Positions 1 to 8,836 of a stretch of DNA of 57,212 bases are shown piece by piece. Every line of letters begins with the position of its first letter. Within the stretch, counting starts at the first letter, position 1. The notes under the pieces were generated by a model. The model was not told the DNA's origin, ran no database searches, and saw only the letters and a program-made list of their open reading frames with translations. The position numbers and the translations under genes are program-made. This stretch comes from Bacteroidales bacterium (GTDB lineage Bacteria > Bacteroidota > Bacteroidia > Bacteroidales > UBA7960), in NCBI GenBank assembly GCA_019429365.1, contig JAHYJD010000011.1:1-57212 (forward strand), in the 5' to 3' direction.

Positions 1-104
1 CTGTTAACCTTAATCGGGGTTGAATGCAGGGCTTGGTCAGCCCCTCGGCATCGCTCTCCCTCCGGTCGAACTCCGCTCGGGGACCATCAGCAGTTCTTAT
101 ATTT

Positions 105-142
105 GAACCCTATTGGCGTCTTTAGAACCGCCAATAGGGTTC
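105..142. repeat. 14-bp perfect inverted repeat in intergenic DNA
   Basis: Arms at 105-118 and 129-142 are exact reverse complements with a 10-nt loop, so the RNA would form a strong hairpin on either strand. No T-run follows directly, so it is not a typical terminator. It lies in 1-293, which has no gene I can support. That stretch also holds two imperfect GGTCC/CGAGCG-type palindromic pieces (about 64-87 and 165-215) that resemble the REP-like extragenic repeats common in Bacteroidota. Confidence 0.6.
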
Positions 143-221
143 TTCCCTAAAACCAACCGCCATCGGTCCTCGAGCGTAGGTCCCGCTGAAAGCGGAAACG
201 TAGTCGAGAGGTGGCTCGAAA

Positions 222-245
222 CAATAAAACCGGCATAAATGCCGG
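222..245 (-). terminator. Rho-independent terminator after the membrane protein gene
   Basis: Arms 230-236 (CCGGCAT) and 239-245 (ATGCCGG) form a short GC-rich hairpin. On the minus strand it is followed by TTTTATTGTTT. It sits about 50 nt after the stop codon of the minus-strand gene ending at 294. Confidence 0.6.
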
Positions 246-293
246 GCCTATTCATAAATTCAATACCCTCTGCTTCCAGCCCTGGGTCCTGCG

Positions 294-1565
294 CTATTCA
301 ACCACCCACCACCCAAAAATAATCGGGAAAACAAAAATCACAATTATGGTCCAGGCGGCATATACCGGCAGGTAGGCGGCAATGGTGTTTTCCACCTTTT
401 TAATGCCGGCCTTTCGGAAGTTGACTTTGAACAGATCTACCATGATCCAGGCCAGATGAATAAAGATCAGCAGGTTTGATCCAAGCACGGCGGTGCGGTT
501 GGGTGTGAAGCCATATTCGCCCAGGCGATAAACGATAGCTGAAAGTGCTATCAGGTTTACGAGCAGCGTTATGACTGAAAGAAGAAGCAAGGTCATTTCG
601 TTGAATCGCTGTTTACTGCCCGATGCCGCCTCTGACACAGAGAACACGATCAGGGCCATGACCCCGACCAGCAGCAGGTTGAAAATAATCAGAAAGTCGC
701 GGTCCTGGTAGGGATTTTTCCCGGAAACGGCCATGGCCACCAGGTAAACCAACAGGGTAATGAGCACCAGCGGACTGAAAATACGGGCAATAATGGGGGG
801 CACTTTGCTGGAAATGGCCGGGAAGAACCTGACAATGAAAGCGGTAAGTATCGGGGCCGCTACCAATCCCGTCATGGCAATGTAATTCATATAGAAGTTC
901 TCGATTTTAATGTCGATCACTTCAAAAAGGCCAATGGTAATGCCTGTTAGGGCCCCTCCCGCAATCAGTATGATGGCACCGAGTACGGCCAGTTCGCCAT
1001 TGTATTTGATATATTCGATGCGTTTGATTTTGCTGGAAAAATCCCAGTTCATGTAAACCATGCCGAAAATGGCCCACATAAGCAGCGGCAAATGCACATA
1101 AGCCAGGTTAATGGTATGGCTGAAGGGCAACACCGGCAACAGGTTCATATAAACCACCGGGATGAGGAAAGCCACCCCGGTATACATCAGTTTACGGATG
1201 TTGAAGCGCTTCAGGCTAAGAATGGTATACAGCGAAAGTCCGAAAAAGGCCGTCCAGATAGCGTTTCGCTGGATAAAATGAGTGGCATCGGGATCGAAGC
1301 CAAACAAGGCAGGCAGCTTAATGAGCAGCCCAGCCATGGCTGCGCTCACGAGCAATGCAAGAATGTCGTAGCGTTTAATGCCGGAAAAGAGGTCTTTGTC
1401 CTTTTCTTCGGCCAGGCGAGCTTTCCAGAATTCGGCCAGGGGCTGGCCCTCCATTTCAGGAAGGATTTGTTGGAATGCGGCTTCAAAAGCCTTTTTGTCG
1501 CGGCGATACAGCCGTTCCAGCTCCCGGGGGTTGTCCAGGTTTTCTTTGATCTTGTTTTCTGTCAT
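294..1565 (-). CDS. Multi-pass membrane protein of unknown function
   Basis: About 423 residues. After a charged, soluble N-terminus of about 60 residues there are some eleven hydrophobic segments of about 20 residues, the last close to the C-terminus (ends GWWVVE). I do not recognise a catalytic motif. The overall plan is like the DUF4153-type membrane proteins of Bacteroidetes, but this is a resemblance only. I start at the ATG at 1565 (MTENKIKENL), which gives a compact charged N-terminus. An in-frame ATG at 1598 would add 11 hydrophobic, poorly conserved-looking residues. It is separated from the upstream prmC by a 36-bp palindrome and is followed by a terminator, so it is probably its own transcript. 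The function is unknown; it may be a permease or integral regulator. Confidence 0.75.
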   Translation of the reverse strand: MTENKIKENLDNPRELERLYRRDKKAFEAAFQQILPEMEGQPLAEFWKARLAEEKDKDLFSGIKRYDILALLVSAAMAGLLIKLPALFGFDPDATHFIQRNAIWTAFFGLSLYTILSLKRFNIRKLMYTGVAFLIPVVYMNLLPVLPFSHTINLAYVHLPLLMWAIFGMVYMNWDFSSKIKRIEYIKYNGELAVLGAIILIAGGALTGITIGLFEVIDIKIENFYMNYIAMTGLVAAPILTAFIVRFFPAISSKVPPIIARIFSPLVLITLLVYLVAMAVSGKNPYQDRDFLIIFNLLLVGVMALIVFSVSEAASGSKQRFNEMTLLLLSVITLLVNLIALSAIVYRLGEYGFTPNRTAVLGSNLLIFIHLAWIMVDLFKVNFRKAGIKKVENTIAAYLPVYAAWTIIVIFVFPIIFGWWVVE

Positions 1566-1651
1566 GTCGGTTGGGAATTTGAATGCAAAACTACACAAGG
1601 CCTTGATTTATTTTGTACCCAACTAAATATTTCAGATAATTTATGAAATGG

Positions 1652-1687
1652 AAGTGTAAGGACAAGTCGCGACTTGTCCTTACACTT
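1652..1687. repeat. 36-bp perfect palindrome between prmC and the membrane protein gene
   Basis: The two 18-base halves meet at 1669/1670 and are exact reverse complements with no spacer (AAGTGTAAGGACAAGTCG and its complement). It begins 2 nt beyond the prmC stop. Neither side has a T-run, so it could be an mRNA 3' hairpin, a REP/MITE-like element or a protein-binding site. Confidence 0.8.
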
Positions 1688-1689
1688 GC

Positions 1690-2562
1690 CTACAACCTAG
1701 GTTTTTTCGCTCTGATCATCCTGTCGCGGCCATTGATGTCCTTCTTCAATTCAACGTGAATAAACCCTTCTTTTTCAACACATTCCTTTGTTTCTCTCCC
1801 TAAACTTTCATTGATTTCGAAGAACAGCCAACCGCCGGGTTTCAACCATGCCAGGGCTTTCCGGGCAATGACACGGTAAAAAAGCAAAGGATCTTCATTG
1901 CTTACAAATAAGGCTACGGCAGGTTCATATTCCAACACATTGGGTTGCATAAGGGCCTTCTCTTTTTCCATGACATAGGGAGGGTTGCTTACCACCACAT
2001 CCAGTTCGCGGAGCCCGGGCTGCTCATGTAAAATGTCGCAATGGAAGAAATTTACTTCCAGTTTGTTTCGGGCGGCATTTTCGCTGGCCAGCTTCAGTGC
2101 TTCGGTCGAAACATCGCAGGCGCTTACGGTGGCACCGAGAAGCTGCGAGGCCAATGAAACTGCAATGCAGCCACTACCGGTGCCCACATCGAGCAGGTTT
2201 AACTTTGCCTGCAGGCTGCCGAGGTCTTCTTTTAAGGTATCAAGCACCCAAAGCACCAATTCTTCGGTTTCAGACCTTGGAATGAGCACGTTTTCGTTCA
2301 CTTTAAATTCAAGACCAAAAAATGAAGCCTGGCCGGTAATGTATTGCAATGGCACGTGCTCTTTTAGTTTTCCGGCAACCCATTGCAGGGTTTGTTGCAG
2401 CTCTTCAGTAAAGGGTAAATCCTGTGTTAATACCCTTTCGGCAGGCCCCAAACAAAAAAAATGGCTGAAGACCTCCCGCGCAATGGCATGCCGTTCCTTT
2501 TCAGGATAAGTTTCTTCCAGGCTTTTTAAAAACCATTGCCAGGCATTGCCAACATTTTGCAT
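1690..2562 (-). CDS. prmC: Peptide chain release factor N5-glutamine methyltransferase PrmC
   Basis: 290 residues, the usual PrmC/HemK length. PrmC methylates the Gln of the GGQ motif of release factors RF1 and RF2 using S-adenosylmethionine, which supports efficient translation termination. Seen in the sequence: an N-terminal helical domain (about 1-85), a glycine-rich SAM-binding motif LDVGTGSGCIAVSLA (about 125-139), and the diagnostic NPPY motif (SNPPYV, about 188-193) that binds the glutamine side chain. The C-terminus GRDRMIRAKK matches the family's usual ending. The start ATG at 2562 faces an AT-rich 170-bp divergent region shared with the first DUF3857 gene. No standard partner gene (prfA) is adjacent. 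PrmB is unlikely because the release-factor-type N-domain and length fit PrmC. Confidence 0.95.
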   Translation of the reverse strand: MQNVGNAWQWFLKSLEETYPEKERHAIAREVFSHFFCLGPAERVLTQDLPFTEELQQTLQWVAGKLKEHVPLQYITGQASFFGLEFKVNENVLIPRSETEELVLWVLDTLKEDLGSLQAKLNLLDVGTGSGCIAVSLASQLLGATVSACDVSTEALKLASENAARNKLEVNFFHCDILHEQPGLRELDVVVSNPPYVMEKEKALMQPNVLEYEPAVALFVSNEDPLLFYRVIARKALAWLKPGGWLFFEINESLGRETKECVEKEGFIHVELKKDINGRDRMIRAKKPRL

Positions 2563-2735
2563 GTCAATAAATTACATTATTTATTGAAAAAAATTTCAGT
2601 GCAATTTTACGAAAAACAATCCTAACCTGATCTTTAATGCAATGGAAATTCTCCCAAATATGGAAAATTAATAAAAAAAATACTTCCTTAAAAAGAAATA
2701 ATTCTTTATTTTGGCCGAGCCAAAACAACTCCACC

Positions 2736-4754
2736 ATGAGACCATCGCTCACCTCACTGGCCATCATTGTACTAGTGGTCAATTTTTCACTCGCTCAGCA
2801 GCCTCCATTTGAATTTGGTAAGATCAATCCTGAGGAGATACACCTTGCTGAATTCCAGGCCAAATATCCAGATGAAACTGCAGCAGTGATTGGCGATATG
2901 GCCACCTGCCGTTTTGAGGTGGACAGCAGAACGGGTTACTTTAATTATTTAATTGACAGAACCATTCGCTACATTATCCTGAGTCCCGAAGGACTGGGTT
3001 ACGGCGATTTCCCCATCCCTTTTTATCAAACCCGCAATGAGAAGGAAGAAATATCAGGCTTAAGAGGGAATGTTTATAATCTGGAGGGAGGAAAAATTCA
3101 GCGGGAACGGATAAGAAACCGTGACGGCTTGGTGAATGACCTGGGCAATAACTGGAAAGAAATGGTAATTCCAATTGCAGGGGTAAAAACAGGTTCGGTG
3201 ATTGAGTTGCAGTACACCCTGAAATCGCCTTATCTGCATGTGCTTCCCAACTGGAAATTCCAGCGGGAGATACCTGTTATGCACAGTGAATTCAAACTTC
3301 GGCTCCCCAGCCTATACATATACAGGGTAAGATACAGGGGAGGAATTCAGAACCTGACCATTGAGCAGGAAACACCCATTATCGAAACCATGAGGATTCC
3401 CAAACCAAATGCAGGTTATGGCGGTTCTATCGGCAATGATTTTTTCACGGTAAATGTGCATGGCACAGAATTTCTCTGGGTAGCCAAAGACCTGCCTGCG
3501 CTCAGGCCGGAGCCTTATACCAGCAACATTCGCAATTACCAGGCCGCCATGGATTTTGAGCTTATTACCCAGCAATTCCCGGAGTCGCCGCCAAGGCATT
3601 ATTCAAACTCATGGGAGAGTGTGAGGGAGTTTCTGTTTGGCAATAAAGATTTTGGAGGATTCCTTAATGAATCTGCGGATGCGATGTTTCATGCCACTGG
3701 AATAAAGGCTACTGATGACTTATCGAAAGACATGGAATCAGCCATTCATGAAATACAGAAACGAATAAGGTGGAATAATAAAAATTCGCTTTTTGCCGAA
3801 AATACACCTGCCGAAGTTTTGCAACGGGGTAGTGGGAACTCGGCAGAAGTCAATTTGATGCTTTGCGGTTTATTGCGTAATATGGGTTACAAGGCTGAAA
3901 CAGTCGTATTGAGCACGGTTGGTAACGGAGACCTGTTATACGATACCCCCACCATTTCGAAACTCAATTACATCATTGTGGCTGTGGAACGTGCGCCCAA
4001 TGAATATATGGTTTTAGATGCTACGGAATCGTTATGGCCTCCCGGCTTCCTCCCCTCCAGATTATTAAACGGGAAAGGAAAATTCTTGTCGGCTGAAGCT
4101 ATGAAATGGATGGACCTGGAAAGCCCCAGGCCTATGAAGACAAAAAAATCATACAAACTTAGTCTTGATGCAGAGGGTAACCTAAACGGAAATTTACAAT
4201 ATGAGTATTTCGGTTACTCAAAATTTTCGGTTTTAAAGGGCATTGAAGAGAATCTACCGAATAATGTGGTAGAAGCGCTGGAAAAAAAATTCGGAGTGGA
4301 TAAAACCGAAATAGCAGTAACTAACAAAGATTTAAGTGAAGCCCCCATAACCATTTCTGCCTTCATTCATTTTAGCAACTTTGCCCAGTTTATCGGTAAT
4401 GAAATTATTCTTCCTTCATTACTTTTTGAAACCCGCGAAGATCATCCATTCAGTCTGGAGGAGAGAAAATACCCCGTACATTTTATCGCTCCCCTGTCGG
4501 AAGAGATAATTTTTGAAATCCAGCTTCCTGAGGGGTTCAAGATTTCTCACCTGCCAAAGGAGTATAGAATTCGTGCCAGGGGTGGATTAATGTATGAATA
4601 CCAGCCCAACTTTACCGATAATACCATACTGATCAGGGCTTTTCAGGAAGCAACCCAAACCAAGGTTGAACCAGAGAACTACAGCCACCTGAAAAGCTTT
4701 CATGACAGAATCGTTAGGGCTCATGGAGAAAAGATAATTATATCCATAAACTAA
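2736..4754 (+). CDS. Secreted DUF3857 protein with inactive transglutaminase-like domain (first of three)
   Basis: About 672 residues from ATG 2736; the N-terminus (MRPSLTSLAIIVLVVNFSLAQQ) is a good signal peptide ending at a signal peptidase I site, which is why I reject the longer upstream start. Residues about 60-230 are the DUF3857 beta-rich domain (RGNVYNLEGGKIQ). About 330-460 form the transglutaminase-like domain, and the rest is a C-terminal beta domain. The papain-like nucleophile position reads GSGNSAEV (Ser369 where the third copy has Cys), and the His position is Tyr412 (LNYIIV), so the domain looks catalytically dead. It heads a tandem set with the genes at 4861 and 6895. The function of the family is not known; a periplasmic binding or scaffold role is an inference. 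Confidence 0.85.
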   Translation: MRPSLTSLAIIVLVVNFSLAQQPPFEFGKINPEEIHLAEFQAKYPDETAAVIGDMATCRFEVDSRTGYFNYLIDRTIRYIILSPEGLGYGDFPIPFYQTRNEKEEISGLRGNVYNLEGGKIQRERIRNRDGLVNDLGNNWKEMVIPIAGVKTGSVIELQYTLKSPYLHVLPNWKFQREIPVMHSEFKLRLPSLYIYRVRYRGGIQNLTIEQETPIIETMRIPKPNAGYGGSIGNDFFTVNVHGTEFLWVAKDLPALRPEPYTSNIRNYQAAMDFELITQQFPESPPRHYSNSWESVREFLFGNKDFGGFLNESADAMFHATGIKATDDLSKDMESAIHEIQKRIRWNNKNSLFAENTPAEVLQRGSGNSAEVNLMLCGLLRNMGYKAETVVLSTVGNGDLLYDTPTISKLNYIIVAVERAPNEYMVLDATESLWPPGFLPSRLLNGKGKFLSAEAMKWMDLESPRPMKTKKSYKLSLDAEGNLNGNLQYEYFGYSKFSVLKGIEENLPNNVVEALEKKFGVDKTEIAVTNKDLSEAPITISAFIHFSNFAQFIGNEIILPSLLFETREDHPFSLEERKYPVHFIAPLSEEIIFEIQLPEGFKISHLPKEYRIRARGGLMYEYQPNFTDNTILIRAFQEATQTKVEPENYSHLKSFHDRIVRAHGEKIIISIN

Positions 4755-4860
4755 ATCAGGCAATAAATTTTTTAACCCCAATAGATTTCCAGTTGATTCT
4801 TAATTAGAAACGAATAAAATAAATCAAAAACAACCAAAACCACAACCAAAACCTAACGAC

Positions 4861-6879
4861 ATGAATCTTACTGCAAAATTTCTGGCAAGAGCACTATTTC
4901 TGGCTGTAATTATCCTGGCAATTTGCAGCCCCTCACTGTTAGCCCAATCCATCCGGCTGGGCAGAGTAACGCCCGAAGATTTTATACAGGGTACTTATGA
5001 AAAAGATCCTGAAGCCTCAGCAGTGGTCTTGTATGATTATGGCGAAACCCGCTTTGACATTGACGGGCAAGCTGGCCGCTTTTATTACAATTTAACGCGC
5101 ACCATGCGCATGCAAATTATTGATGAACGTGCCTTCAGCTATGCTGATCACAGCATTCGTTTATATGATAACCCTTCAAACAGGGAAACCATGTCGGGTT
5201 TCAATGCCTATGTGCATAACCTGGAGGACAACCGCATTAAAACGACCCGACTTCGTTCGCGTGACCTGCTCACAGAGAAAACCTCCGATAATATTAAGAC
5301 CTGTAAATTTACTTTTCCCGAAGTAAAAGCAGGTTCAATCATTGAGTTTACCTATACGGTAAAGTCATTTAGGATATTCAGTCCCAGGCCCTGGCAATTT
5401 CAGTATTCTCTGCCGGTAGAATATAGCGAATTCAATTTTATTGTGCCTGAATATTACAATTATAATTTCTTTATGCAGGGTTTTGAGGCCCCGGTTATCC
5501 AGGATCGCAAGTCTGTAAACCGGAGTTATATCATTTCAGGTGCAAGTGGTACGCAAACCGTTGTGGCTACCAATATCCATTACCATTGGGTAATGAAAGA
5601 TTTACCCGCTCTTCGCGACGAACCGTTTACTACCAATATCTCCAATTATTATTCTGCCATATTTTTTGAACTGGCCTCTGAAATTTTCCCCGGCAGCAGA
5701 CCTCAGTTATATGTATCGTCATGGGCCGATGTGGATAAGTTGCTTCGGGACTCGGAATATTTTGGAGGTTTTCTTTCGGGTACGAGGCAATTGCGCAACG
5801 AAATGTCGGGGTTAGCAAACGATGAGGCCAGCGAAGAAGAAAAAATCGCCTCAGTATTATCCTGGTTTCACAATAATATTCGCTGGAACAACAGCACCAG
5901 CATGTCGGCCGGGTCAACGGCCAGGCAGGTTATAAACCGGGGTTCAGGCAATTCGGCCGAGATCAACCTGTTGCTAGTTGCCGCATTGCGCGAAATGGGA
6001 CTTAACGCAAACCCGGTGGTAAGCAGCACCAGGCGCAACGGTGTTGTATTACAGCCCTTCCCAACGATAAACCGCTTTAATTATGTGGTAGCTGCTGTAG
6101 AACTCGAAAACAAGGAGTTACTGTTGTTGGATGCCACTGACCCAATGTGCCCCTTAGGCATGCTACCCTTGCGTGCCATTAATTATGATGGCAGGCTTAT
6201 TGGCGACAATTTTGCCCGATGGGTCGACCTTCACGTGGAAGCCCCCCGCAATGAAAAATATGAAATTCATGCCACCATCATGCCCGATGGTGAAATAGAA
6301 GGTAAAATGACTATTACAGCCAGCGATTTTGCGGCTTTCTCTAAAAGGAGCGACATTAAAGACCATGCCGACCTCGAGGAATATAAAGAAACCGTCAAAA
6401 AATCCTATTCAAATCTGGAAATCAATGAACTAAACATTGAATCCGTTGAAGACCTGTCTGTTCCTCTGGTAAAAACAGTGGGGTTTTTGGCCAAAGATGA
6501 TATTCAAATGGCAGCTGATTTTATTTATTTTACCCCTTTGCTGGTTGAAGCCTTTAAAGAAAATCCTTTCAAACTGGAAGACCGCAAATTCCCTGTTGAC
6601 TTCCAGGTACCTATTGTTGAAGAAATATCATTTGTCTACAACCTTCCCGAAGGGTACGAAATTGACCACCTGCCAGGAAGCGCCAATTTCAATTTTGGGA
6701 GAAATGCCCAATACAATTTTGAAGTGCAGACAAACGGCGATGGACAGATTGTAATTAACTCCTTGCTGAATATCAATAAAAGCTTTTTCTTGCCCGCTGA
6801 TTATGCCGGACTGAAAGAATTTTTCAACAAAATTGTTGATAAACAAAGCGAACAAATTGTTTTAAAATCAAGCAGTTAA
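4861..6879 (+). CDS. Secreted DUF3857 protein with inactive transglutaminase-like domain (second of three)
   Basis: 672 residues, the same length and architecture as its upstream neighbour, from which it lies 106 bp. The signal peptide is at about 1-30 (ILAICSPSLLAQS). The two proteins share blocks such as FSxYADHSIRLY-like and KDLPALRxEPxTxNIxNY in the DUF3857 part, so they are paralogues made by tandem duplication. The transglutaminase core has GSGNSAEI with Ser365 instead of the nucleophilic Cys, and Tyr408 (FNYVVA) instead of His. The acidic residue is still present in LLLDATD. It is therefore a likely pseudo-enzyme. The gap to the third gene is only 15 nt, which suggests co-transcription. 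Confidence 0.88.
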   Translation: MNLTAKFLARALFLAVIILAICSPSLLAQSIRLGRVTPEDFIQGTYEKDPEASAVVLYDYGETRFDIDGQAGRFYYNLTRTMRMQIIDERAFSYADHSIRLYDNPSNRETMSGFNAYVHNLEDNRIKTTRLRSRDLLTEKTSDNIKTCKFTFPEVKAGSIIEFTYTVKSFRIFSPRPWQFQYSLPVEYSEFNFIVPEYYNYNFFMQGFEAPVIQDRKSVNRSYIISGASGTQTVVATNIHYHWVMKDLPALRDEPFTTNISNYYSAIFFELASEIFPGSRPQLYVSSWADVDKLLRDSEYFGGFLSGTRQLRNEMSGLANDEASEEEKIASVLSWFHNNIRWNNSTSMSAGSTARQVINRGSGNSAEINLLLVAALREMGLNANPVVSSTRRNGVVLQPFPTINRFNYVVAAVELENKELLLLDATDPMCPLGMLPLRAINYDGRLIGDNFARWVDLHVEAPRNEKYEIHATIMPDGEIEGKMTITASDFAAFSKRSDIKDHADLEEYKETVKKSYSNLEINELNIESVEDLSVPLVKTVGFLAKDDIQMAADFIYFTPLLVEAFKENPFKLEDRKFPVDFQVPIVEEISFVYNLPEGYEIDHLPGSANFNFGRNAQYNFEVQTNGDGQIVINSLLNINKSFFLPADYAGLKEFFNKIVDKQSEQIVLKSSS

Positions 6880-6894
6880 AACTCCACTGACAAA

Positions 6895-8823
6895 ATGATA
6901 AATCTTCGTTTGTTTTTTAAAATTTTAGGTTGGTGCCTTTTGCCCGTAATTCTTGTCATAGCCAGCCCTCAAGTTCAGGCAGGAAAATATGCAGCAACAA
7001 ACATTCCTGATTCCCTGAAAGAAAACGCCATGGCAGTGATTCGTGAACACGACATTGAGTTTCGGATGATCTCAGCCACCCGCGCCCGGAAAAAGGAAAG
7101 AAAAGTAATTACCATACTCGACAAAAGAGGTGAAGGGCTTATTGATATCAGACTCGGATACGATTCATTCAGCAATATCCGAAGCATTTCAGGCACCTTG
7201 TATGATGAGCATGGCCGGAAAATCCGCGACTTAAGAAAAAATGAATTTGTTGACCAAAGCAGTGCAGCCAGTTTTGCCCTGTATGCCGAAACGCGGGTAA
7301 CCTATACTGATATTTACTCCAACAACTTCCCTGTGACGGTTGAATATGAGTTTGAGATCGAATATCGCAATGCCTTTTTCCCACCCGATTGGTTTCCCCA
7401 GGCCAGAATCGGTGTTTCTGTGCAGGAATCGACCTTTAGCCTGATTTTGCCTTCTGATATTGATCTCAGGTATAAATTCTCCAACTATGAAAACCTTGGC
7501 CCAGAACAACACAATCTCGGGCAAGCAGACACCAAAAAATGGTTTGTGCGTAATCTGAAAGCGATAAAATCAGAGCCCTATATGCCCTCTCTGGATAAGC
7601 TGGTGCCATTTATGCTGGTAAGCTATAATGATTTCACCTATGGGGGCTATAAAGGAAATATGAGCACCTGGCATGACTTCGGACTATGGATAGCTGAACT
7701 GAATAAAGGCAAACAAAAACTACCGCCGGCTACCGCAGCGCATGTTAAGTCGCTTGTTCAGAATGTGGATGACCCGCTGGAAAAAGCCAGGATTATTTAT
7801 GAGTACGTTCAGGGCCGCACCCGTTATGTTAGTATTACGCTGGGCATTGGAGGCTTGCAACCTTTTGATGCCGAAACGGTTGACAAAACAGGTTATGGTG
7901 ATTGCAAGGCCCTGACAAATTTCACCCAGGCACTCTTGCAGGAAGTGGGCGTAGATTCATATTATTCAATTATCAGAAGTGGCAATGATGGAATTGAGAC
8001 CGTTCCCGAATTCCCTGATAATTTATTCAATCACGTCATTCTTTGTGTTCCGCACAATGGTGATACCTTGTGGCTCGAAACCACCAGTAACCGCTATCCG
8101 GCAGGTTATATCGGGGGTAGCAATTCAAACCGTCCGGTACTGCTAATTACGGAAAACGGGGGCATTCTTACCCGCACACCCGCCTTTTCCAGGCAAAACA
8201 GCCAGCACAGCAGAAATATCACGGCAACCCTGCAGGCGGATGGCAGCGTACAAGCCACAGCAAACAGCCGTTTCGAAGGCCTTAACTACGGGCACCGCTT
8301 GCCTTTAATGCTCGAGGGACAAGAGGCCCGAAAAAGGTATTATCTCCAAAACCTTGGGGTAAATGCACCCAATATAGAAAGCTTTTCACTGGAAGAATTT
8401 AAATCCAGAAATCCAGTCATTGAAGAAGCGGTCAATTTCAGCACAAGACAATATGCCTCAAGGGCAGGCAATCGGATGTTTCTCGAACCAAACCTATTAG
8501 GGAAAGGAAGCTATAATCCGCCAGTAAACCTGCAGCGCACCCACGACATTTTCCTTACCAATTCGCCGGTTTACAGCGATACGGTTCACTGGACCATACC
8601 TGCCGGTTACAATTTCGCACACCTTCCTTCTGATGTTTTGGAAGATACCGACTTTGGTTTTTATGAGGCCAGATATGAAATCGATGGTGACAGACTTACT
8701 TTCTATACCACATTCTATACAAAAGGTGGCCGGCATCAACCTGAAAGATATGCCGAGTTTGCCGAATTTTTCCGAAAAGTTTATTCAACCGATCGGGCAC
8801 AACTGGTTTTAATGGCAAACTAA
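6895..8823 (+). CDS. Secreted DUF3857/transglutaminase-like protein with Cys-His retained (third of three)
   Basis: 642 residues. The N-terminal hydrophobic segment (about 5-28, ending QVQAG) is a signal peptide. The DUF3857 domain spans about 50-220 and the transglutaminase-like domain about 290-400. Here the nucleophile motif is GYGDCKALTN with Cys337, and His380 lies in FNHVIL. The third triad residue is Glu395 (WLETTSN) where the family normally has Asp. This copy may be an active peptidase or transglutaminase acting in the periplasm, while the two upstream copies are not. The C-terminal part (about 450-642) is another beta domain ending in a hydrophobic strand. The gene lies 15 nt after the second copy and ends 13 nt before the convergent namZ gene. 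The substrate is unknown. Confidence 0.88.
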   Translation: MINLRLFFKILGWCLLPVILVIASPQVQAGKYAATNIPDSLKENAMAVIREHDIEFRMISATRARKKERKVITILDKRGEGLIDIRLGYDSFSNIRSISGTLYDEHGRKIRDLRKNEFVDQSSAASFALYAETRVTYTDIYSNNFPVTVEYEFEIEYRNAFFPPDWFPQARIGVSVQESTFSLILPSDIDLRYKFSNYENLGPEQHNLGQADTKKWFVRNLKAIKSEPYMPSLDKLVPFMLVSYNDFTYGGYKGNMSTWHDFGLWIAELNKGKQKLPPATAAHVKSLVQNVDDPLEKARIIYEYVQGRTRYVSITLGIGGLQPFDAETVDKTGYGDCKALTNFTQALLQEVGVDSYYSIIRSGNDGIETVPEFPDNLFNHVILCVPHNGDTLWLETTSNRYPAGYIGGSNSNRPVLLITENGGILTRTPAFSRQNSQHSRNITATLQADGSVQATANSRFEGLNYGHRLPLMLEGQEARKRYYLQNLGVNAPNIESFSLEEFKSRNPVIEEAVNFSTRQYASRAGNRMFLEPNLLGKGSYNPPVNLQRTHDIFLTNSPVYSDTVHWTIPAGYNFAHLPSDVLEDTDFGFYEARYEIDGDRLTFYTTFYTKGGRHQPERYAEFAEFFRKVYSTDRAQLVLMAN

Positions 8824-8836
8824 CGATTTTCCATAT

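Noticed and set aside
1-293. A gene or RNA in the left 290 bases
   Set aside because: Only hairpins and repeat-like pieces are visible; no ORF with coding look and no tRNA fold.
2564-2782. 72-codon minus-strand frame over the prmC/DUF3857 gap
   Set aside because: Overlaps the signal-peptide coding start of the DUF3857 gene and has no conserved look; AT-rich intergenic noise.
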